DNA from: JALONO01 sp038209965
Lineage (GTDB): Bacteria > Bacteroidota > Bacteroidia > Cytophagales > Thermoflexibacteraceae
Reading direction: 5' to 3'
Assembly: GCA_038209965.1 (NCBI GenBank)
Contig: JBBQXF010000092.1
Span: forward strand, 1-19,598
DNA: 19,598 bases
Position 1 is the stretch's first letter, and every line of letters begins with the position of its first letter. The position numbers were made by a program, and so were the translations under genes. Shown here piece after piece: positions 16,001 through 19,598 of the stretch. The notes beneath the pieces were generated by a model. That model did no database searches. It was not told the origin of the DNA and was given only the letters and a program-made list of their open reading frames with translations.

Positions 16001-16496
16001 GGCAAAATTAAAGGCTTACCAAGCGGCCAAACCCCAAGGCGACCCCTTGGCAATGTATCAGGAAACGTTGATCGGCGGCAATGTGGAGAATGGACGCCGG
16101 GTTTTTTACGAAAACCAAGCAACCCAATGCGTGCGTTGCCATGCCATATTTGAAGTGGGCGGCAATGTGGGCCCAGGATTGGCGAAAATCGGGTTGCAGT
16201 TGTCCCCCAAACAACTCTTGGAAGCGATAGTGGCCCCAAGCGCGAGGCTCGCCCCTGGGTATGAGATGGTCGTGTTGAACATGCAGGACAAAGAAACCAT
16301 TTCGGGGACAGTGATGGAAGAAACCGCCGCGCAAATCAAGCTAAAAATTGGTAAATCGGACATTCGCAAGGTGGACAAGAGCAAGATCGACACGCGCAGA
16401 ACAGTGCCATCGGGTATGCCCCCGATGGGCAACTCGCTGACCAAAAGGGAAATCCGGGATTTAGTGGCCTTTTTGGGTAGTTTGAAAGAGGAATAA
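13071..16496 (+). CDS. Heme-binding CxxCH lipoprotein with dehydrogenase propeller and HEAT repeats
   Basis: 1141 residues from the ATG at 13071. The signal peptide ends in the lipobox LFSC with lipidated Cys20. Residues about 60-490 fit the membrane-bound dehydrogenase-like propeller of the PVC-type heme-binding family (ISIDPGGRVYYT, GLRNTHEFVFDQYGNL, GMDFGPDGSLYFSDW). It contains three Asp-rich calcium-loop motifs at about 148 (DLNNDGVRDWRDL), 172 (DKSGDGIADRTQL) and 220 (DTDKDGIADTKK). About 510-990 is alpha-solenoid HEAT repeats. The C-terminus is a cytochrome c domain with CVRCH at 1020-1024 and a possible axial Met in SGMPPMGN. It is likely an envelope redox protein passing electrons from an oxidised substrate, perhaps a sugar, to its heme; the substrate is unknown. 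The frame is open 70 codons further upstream, but this start gives a proper lipoprotein signal. Confidence 0.92.
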   Translation: MKSPTWLTVFCCFGPLLFSCNDHGKAVKKTTDEKVTYPKKVVELNAQAAAALAGKIKQEMNVVLVDGLELSLWASDTLVQDPVAISIDPGGRVYYTRANRQNNSEFDIRGHSNWITASVSFQTVEDRRKFLRETFSADSEESKRVLKDLNNDGVRDWRDLTVEKEQVWFIEDKSGDGIADRTQLYLEDFNEEITDVANGVEVHDGEVFISAGPDLWRTKDTDKDGIADTKKSISHGYAIHIGFSGHGMSGATVGPDGRLWWGIGDIGMNVVDQEGKKWEHPNEGVIVRSELDGSNFEVFASGLRNTHEFVFDQYGNLITEDNDGDHPGERERLVHLISGSESGWRTNWQYGKYTDQDNNTYKVWMDEKLHIPYWAGQAAYILPPITNYVNGPTGMAYNPGTALGEKWYNHFFVAEFRGSPANSPVHAFTLKPKGASFELDKTEEVVKGLLPTGMDFGPDGSLYFSDWVDGWGTKNKGRIWKLDVPGEANSAIRQETKKLIAADFGKNTEAELSKLLQHQDLRIRKKAQFELVKRDDKGFGVLVAATEQKAHQLARIHGIWGIGQLARQKASYAKSLTAFLKDADAEIVAQTVKTLGDVRYEGIGKDLIALLKHDSPRVKLYAVEALGRTKEASSIQASVEMLVANEADHLLRHAVAIALGRIGQAEPLVALTNHPAPSVRLAAVVALRRMKIPQVAKFLQDKDELVVAEAARAINDDTSIEGALPDLANTLKASRFTNEVWLRRAINANLRVGKAENIKILAGYANNKANPVNMRAEALDALSTWAKPSVFDRVDGRYRGAITREGTQAQLAVQNILQSLLDEKEEVMQLAATKAAGRLKIKQVEKTLLAFVKMNPSEKVKRIALETLFSVNSGLLNEALEVALVDKNKEVRATALEVLPKSGLKEEDAVKLLQKVYKSGTDLEKQTALASLGSFKGESAVKALEGPLIELMAGKLSPAVQLDVIEAVENQKANKLLAKLKAYQAAKPQGDPLAMYQETLIGGNVENGRRVFYENQATQCVRCHAIFEVGGNVGPGLAKIGLQLSPKQLLEAIVAPSARLAPGYEMVVLNMQDKETISGTVMEETAAQIKLKIGKSDIRKVDKSKIDTRRTVPSGMPPMGNSLTKREIRDLVAFLGSLKEE

Positions 16497-16513
16497 TTTA
16501 CCGGTGTAGACCC

Positions 16514-16534
16514 GGGCAATTGCGTTGATTGCCC
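16514..16534 (+). terminator. Hairpin just after the heme lipoprotein gene
   Basis: GGGCAAT (16514-16520) pairs with ATTGCCC (16528-16534) around a 7-base loop, 17 bases after the stop codon. There is no T tract after it, so it may be a 3' stabiliser rather than an intrinsic terminator. Confidence 0.4.
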
Positions 16535-16561
16535 CAGGGGGCGGGATAACCGCAAAAAGTA

Positions 16562-16612
16562 GCCACCCCCGCCCAGCTTTGGCCCGTGGTCAGCAAAGCT
16601 GGGCGGGGTGGC
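16562..16612 (-). terminator. Strong leftward terminator-like hairpin
   Basis: The arms at 16562-16580 and 16595-16612 pair over 18 base pairs with one bulged C, around a 14-base loop. On the minus strand the stem is followed by TACTTTTTGC, giving a U tract; on the plus strand it is followed by A5. It would therefore stop leftward transcription best, although no leftward gene ends here. Alternatively it acts on plus-strand mRNA as a 3' end stabiliser. Confidence 0.5.
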
Positions 16613-16624
16613 AAAAACCGAACC

Positions 16625-16670
16625 CCGGCCCCCCGAACTGCCTATACTAGGACGGTGGCTCGGGGCCCGG
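16625..16670. repeat. Imperfect G+C-rich inverted repeat
   Basis: Arms at 16625-16636 and 16660-16670 (ends CCGG/CCGG, inner CCCCGA/TCGGGG) pair with one or two mismatches around a loop of about 23 bases. It lies 12 bases after the leftward terminator-like hairpin. Function unknown. Confidence 0.45.
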
Positions 16671-16787
16671 CCAATAAAAAATTTATGGAAAAATTAGCAC
16701 AGTTTACCGAAAAATTGTAACTTTAAGCCATTGAATCGCAGGGGCAGCTTGGTCAACCAGGTCGGTAAATCCGGGCGGCCACCCGCC

Positions 16788-16833
16788 CCAAATCGAAACA
16801 AACGCAATTAAAATTGCGTTTGTTTCGATTTGG
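16788..16833. repeat. 46-base near-perfect palindrome
   Basis: A 22-base arm (16788-16809) is followed by the two bases AA and then its exact reverse complement (16812-16833). The right arm contains TTTGTTTCGATTTGG. Such a long uninterrupted stem could be a transcription terminator, an operator or a recombination or element-end site. It sits 140 bases ahead of rpn. Confidence 0.75.
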
Positions 16834-16920
16834 TAGTCGGTAGGCAACGGTTTTTAGGTAATAGGCGCAGGAGATGCGTTTATTGGGGTGTTGGCACTTG
16901 TTTTAAAAACACGACATCAA

Positions 16921-16952
16921 AAAAGTTGAATGCGAAAAAAATCGCAACTTTT
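16921..16952 (+). promoter_or_regulatory. Bulged hairpin immediately upstream of rpn
   Basis: AAAAGTTG (16921-16928) and GCGA (16932-16935) pair with TCGC and CAACTTTT (16942-16952) across a small bulge. On the plus strand the stem ends in CTTTT, 21 bases before the rpn ATG. It may act as an attenuator or a structured leader; which one cannot be told from sequence. Confidence 0.4.
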
Positions 16953-16973
16953 CACGGTAGCAAAACCTAAAAA

Positions 16974-17915
16974 ATGAACAAGGTCAATCCCAAAATAGAT
17001 CTGGTTTTCAAAAAACTGTTTGGTTCGGAAGAAAATAAAGACATTTTATTGTCTTTAATCAATGCCATCTTGCCAATAGATCGACAAATTGCCAAAATTA
17101 CGTTAAAAAACCCCTACAATGTTTCTGATTATGCTGAGGGTAAATTGTCTATTTTGGACATCAAAGCCGAAGACGAAAATGGAAGATTGTTTGATATTGA
17201 AATGCAAATTCGTAGTAGCAAGTTTTACGGAAAACGAGCCTTGTTTTATTGGGCAAAAATGTTTGGCTCACAATTAGATTATGTGTTAGAGGATAGCCAA
17301 GATAGTGACAGTAACACAGAAATTGGCTATTCAGACTTAAAAAAGTGCATTGTTATTAGCTTAATGGACTTTAATTTTTTTGATGATAAGGAATATCATC
17401 GTTTTTATACACTCAAAGACGGCAAAACTCATGAACAACATAAAGAATTGGATTATTTAGATTTGTACTTTATAGAACTTAAAAAGTATGAAGGTAAACT
17501 ACAAAATCTCAACACGACATTGGAAAGGTGGATAACTTTTCTAAACAATGCTCACAAATACGATAATAAGACTTTACCCAAAGCATTAGCCGAAATCCGA
17601 GAGATACGCAAAGCAAGCCAAAAATTGGATACTATGTATTTGGACGAGAAAGAAAAAGGGTATTATGATGCCCAACAGAAATTTTGGCTTGACCAAAATG
17701 CCTTTATGAAAGAGGCTATTGAAAAAGCCCAAGCAGACGGCAAAGAAAAAGGCAAAGCAGAGGGCAAAGCAGAAGGCAAAGCAGAGGGAGAGCTAAACAG
17801 CAAAATTGAAATTGCAAAAAGCCTTTTTCAAACTTCCCTTTCTAATGATGATATTGCTAAACATACAAATTTAACACTTGAGAAAGTACAACAGTTGCGC
17901 CACGAAAAAGAATAA
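16974..17915 (+). CDS. rpn: Rpn-family recombination-promoting nuclease (PD-(D/E)XK)
   Basis: 313 residues. The N-terminus KIDLVFKKLFGSEENKDILLSLINAIL and the core LDIKAEDENGRLFDIEMQ are typical of the Rpn / PDDEXK_2 family; D62 and E76-x-Q78 fit the nuclease active site. The C-terminal part has helices, a charged GKAEG repeat stretch (about 254-271) and a small helical end (SNDDIAKHTNLTLEKVQQLRHEKE) resembling a helix-turn-helix. In E. coli such proteins are DNA endonucleases with roles in recombination and phage defence, restrained by a short product made from an internal start. Possible internal ATGs here are at 17634 (residue 221) and 17706 (residue 245). The gene is visibly A+T-richer than dnaE or the helicase and lies next to a transposase, suggesting recent acquisition. 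Confidence 0.9.
   Translation: MNKVNPKIDLVFKKLFGSEENKDILLSLINAILPIDRQIAKITLKNPYNVSDYAEGKLSILDIKAEDENGRLFDIEMQIRSSKFYGKRALFYWAKMFGSQLDYVLEDSQDSDSNTEIGYSDLKKCIVISLMDFNFFDDKEYHRFYTLKDGKTHEQHKELDYLDLYFIELKKYEGKLQNLNTTLERWITFLNNAHKYDNKTLPKALAEIREIRKASQKLDTMYLDEKEKGYYDAQQKFWLDQNAFMKEAIEKAQADGKEKGKAEGKAEGKAEGELNSKIEIAKSLFQTSLSNDDIAKHTNLTLEKVQQLRHEKE
17739..17786 (+). repeat. 12-base tandem repeat inside rpn
   Basis: Three units of GGCAAAGCAGAG/A (17751-17762, 17763-17774, 17775-17786) follow a degenerate copy at 17739-17750. They encode GKAE repeats. The unit length is a multiple of three, so slippage would change linker length without breaking the frame. Confidence 0.85.
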
Positions 17916-17996
17916 AAACAGGTGCTAACATTATGTTTGCGAAAAGAGGGGCTAATGTATGGAATTTAAGCTCTTGTGCTTTCTATAAACTTCGTT

Positions 17997-18050
17997 TTGC
18001 GGTAATGGAAAAAACTATTTCCAAAAGCCGCAACTGTCGCCTGTTGGCGA
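17997..18050. repeat. Hairpins between rpn and the transposase
   Basis: TTGCGG (17997-18002) pairs with CCGCAA (18028-18033), and inside it GGAAA (18007-18011) pairs with TTTCC (18018-18022). Directly after lies TCGCC-TGTT-GGCGA (18037-18050). They sit downstream of the transposase gene and could be a terminator or part of the element end. The last shares its stem with the hairpins at 12471-12486 and 12510-12525. Confidence 0.5.
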
Positions 18051-18089
18051 AACGTCAAACTGTCTAAAAACCCCTTGGGAGGCTCTATA

Positions 18090-19598
18090 TCAAGGGCATG
18101 CAAGCCTGCGGTAAGCCGCATATCTGAGGTTAGCCACTTTGCAAAGCACAAAATACCTACGGTAAAAGCACGCAAAATCAGCCATTAAAGCCCAAAAAGT
18201 AGAAAAAATTGATTTTAGATAGTTTCCCAATACTACTGGATCTAAAATATTGAAAATTCGGCATAAATTAAACGCCACCGCCATCAGACCTACGTCTGCC
18301 GAAGCTCGTTTGATGGTCTTTTTGGTCATAATGTAGTAAAATCCCCACTGCCTTTTGATGATGCCGTAGGGATGTTCTACAATTGCTTGCCTTCGTAAGT
18401 AAAGTGCTAAATTGATTTCCATCCGGACTGCATTCTCTGCTATCACCTCTGAATATTGTGAGCGTTCGATGAGTCTGCCCGCTTTGTTTTGGGTGCATTT
18501 TTCGAAAAACGCACAGCTCAAACAAGCCCTTGTTTTGTAGTGTTTGACCTGTATATTGGACTTACCGTTGCCTTTTGTGTAGTTTCTTCCATTGGTACTC
18601 AGGATTTCTTGGGCAGGGCAGATGTAGTGGTCTGCTTCTTTGTCGTAGCTGAAATTTGCTACATCATAAGCTGTATCGGGAGCGTGTGAAGATACCGCTG
18701 GAATGGATACCAGGACCTTAATCCCCAACTTTTGGGCGTACTCAAACTGACTGCCCGTGTGGTAGCCTTTGTCGTAAATTCCCGTAAACGCATCGTTTTT
18801 CAAAATAGTTTTTGCCCTGCGAAGCATTCCGCCCATGGCATTGCTATCATTTTCATTGGTTACTTTGAAATCTATCAGCAAGTTATGTTTCGCGTCTACA
18901 CTGGTCTGGACATTGTAGCCTACTTCGGTGATATTGTTGCGGGTGATGAGCAGGCGACTTTCGGGGTCGGTGGTAGAAATCTGCGTGTCCCCACTGTCTT
19001 TTAGCTGGGCCGACATGGCCTCATAGCCCGCTTTGCGGACTTCCTGTTGTTTGATTTTTGCCTCAATTTGCACCTTGTTATCCCCATCAGCCTCCGCTAA
19101 ATCCCTCTCATGAGCAGCTAATTTGTTGTTTATCCGTTCTAAGTGCCGGCTTATCTTTTTTTCATTGAAATTGTTTTTCTTGGAATTTTGTGCCCTTAGT
19201 TTGGTGCTGTCCCCTGCTACCAAATCAGCCCCTATCAAGTCAAAATGCGCCGCTAATTTGACCGTTTCCTGAAAAACTCGCCCAATGCCTTTGGGATTAT
19301 CTCTTCTAAAATTTGAAATGGTGTTGTGGTCAGGTTTCAAGCCTTCTATCAGCCACATGGCCTCTATATTGCGACTGCACTCTTTTTCAAGCACCCTTGA
19401 AGAGCGAATGCTGTTGAGATAACCGTAAATAAATAGTTTGAGCAAGACTTTGGGGTGATAGGCTGGTCTGCCATTTTCGCTAAAATCCATCTTAAACCCC
19501 AAAGGTGCTAAGTCTAAGCTCTCCACAAAAAGGTCTATGCGCCGAACCACATTGTCGGGCGATATCAGTTCTTCAAGTGGCTCTGTGAGGCTGTAAGT
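18090..19598 (-). mobile_element. Insertion sequence, IS1182-like (partial, minimum extent)
   Basis: At least the transposase gene belongs to an insertion sequence that extends beyond the right edge. The left end should lie between 17916 and 18090, but with only one end in view the terminal inverted repeat and target duplication cannot be defined. Confidence 0.6.
18090..19598 (-). CDS. IS1182-family transposase (5' end outside window)
   Basis: The frame is open to the right edge: 16 codons precede the first in-window GTG (19550) and read TYSLTEPLEELISPDN, continuing into VVRRIDLFVESLDL, which matches the usual N-terminus of these transposases. The true start is therefore outside. The protein has the DUF772-type N-terminal domain (GRPAYHPKVLLKLFIYGYLN), the DDE catalytic strand DLVAGDSTKLRAQNSKKNN, a coiled segment (about ISRHLERINNKLAAHERD), FTGIYDKGYHTG with the second acidic site, a Cys-rich zinc-like part (CLSCAFFEKC) and EHPYGIIKRQWGFYYI near the C-terminus with the final Glu. 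No frameshift or stop interrupts it in the window, so it may be active. Upstream-to-downstream direction points at the 3' end of rpn. Confidence 0.9.
   Translation of the reverse strand, partial: TYSLTEPLEELISPDNVVRRIDLFVESLDLAPLGFKMDFSENGRPAYHPKVLLKLFIYGYLNSIRSSRVLEKECSRNIEAMWLIEGLKPDHNTISNFRRDNPKGIGRVFQETVKLAAHFDLIGADLVAGDSTKLRAQNSKKNNFNEKKISRHLERINNKLAAHERDLAEADGDNKVQIEAKIKQQEVRKAGYEAMSAQLKDSGDTQISTTDPESRLLITRNNITEVGYNVQTSVDAKHNLLIDFKVTNENDSNAMGGMLRRAKTILKNDAFTGIYDKGYHTGSQFEYAQKLGIKVLVSIPAVSSHAPDTAYDVANFSYDKEADHYICPAQEILSTNGRNYTKGNGKSNIQVKHYKTRACLSCAFFEKCTQNKAGRLIERSQYSEVIAENAVRMEINLALYLRRQAIVEHPYGIIKRQWGFYYIMTKKTIKRASADVGLMAVAFNLCRIFNILDPVVLGNYLKSIFSTFWALMADFACFYRRYFVLCKVANLRYAAYRRLACP

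Larger units (their letters stand above)
16497..16973. other. Hairpin belt between the heme lipoprotein and rpn
   Basis: About 480 bases without a gene. It falls in two parts: a very G+C-rich stretch (16500-16675) with three hairpins, and, from about 16676, A+T-richer DNA leading to rpn with three more (16773-16788, 16788-16833, 16921-16952). The 16773-16788 stem is GGGCGG/CCGCCC with loop CCAC and directly abuts the large palindrome. The composition change near 16675 may mark the edge of acquired DNA. No TAnnTTTG element was found ahead of rpn. Confidence 0.6.

Noticed and set aside
17739..17786. Possible CRISPR-like array
   Set aside because: Units are 12 bases, contiguous without spacers, and encode in-frame GKAE repeats inside rpn.
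17966..18175. Alternative-frame ORF at the transposase 3' end as a frameshifted C-terminus
   Set aside because: The main frame already reaches the end of the recognisable transposase domain; no evidence for a frameshift was seen.

Overview
The window looks like a chromosomal segment of a Bacteroidota bacterium. The evidence is TAnnTTTG-type -7 promoter elements just ahead of several genes, absence of clear Shine-Dalgarno motifs, a PHP-domain DnaE of 1164 residues with an internal clamp-binding motif, and a family mix (cyclophilin lipoprotein, heme-binding CxxCH lipoprotein, CHAT protein, Rpn nuclease, IS1182-type transposase) common in that phylum. Genus cannot be told. No rRNA, tRNA or CRISPR array was seen.

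Layout. (A) 1-2153, minus strand: a tight three-gene operon of a CHAT-domain cysteine protease candidate with a C-terminal adaptor-like module, a small P-loop ATPase, and a membrane protein that runs off the left edge. Successive genes overlap by 10 and 11 bases. This looks like an NTPase-controlled conflict or defence system and is the best candidate for something little described. (B) 2456-8412: housekeeping. dnaE lies on the minus strand; divergently, a lipoprotein cyclophilin is followed 3 bases later by an MFS transporter. (C) 8465-12149, minus strand: a SWIM-SNF2 helicase with its own promoter, and an upstream alpha/beta-hydrolase esterase. (D) 12150-13070: an intergenic region with six different short hairpins packed into about 180 bases, plus a small minus-strand ORF whose sequence resembles the adaptor module of the CHAT protein. 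(E) 13071-16496: a large lipoprotein with a sugar-dehydrogenase-like propeller, calcium-loop motifs, HEAT repeats and a C-terminal cytochrome c domain. (F) 16497-16973: a belt of hairpins including a 46-base almost perfect palindrome. (G) 16974-19598: an A+T-richer accessory end with an Rpn nuclease and a 5'-truncated (by the window) IS1182-family transposase.

The core genes do not form one pathway: replication (dnaE), envelope protein folding (cyclophilin), uptake or efflux (MFS), chromatin or nucleic-acid remodelling (SNF2) and periplasmic or outer-membrane redox (heme lipoprotein). The accessory layers at both ends (CHAT operon; Rpn plus IS) and the hairpin-rich gaps give the region the look of a core backbone punctuated by conflict genes and mobile or repetitive DNA.
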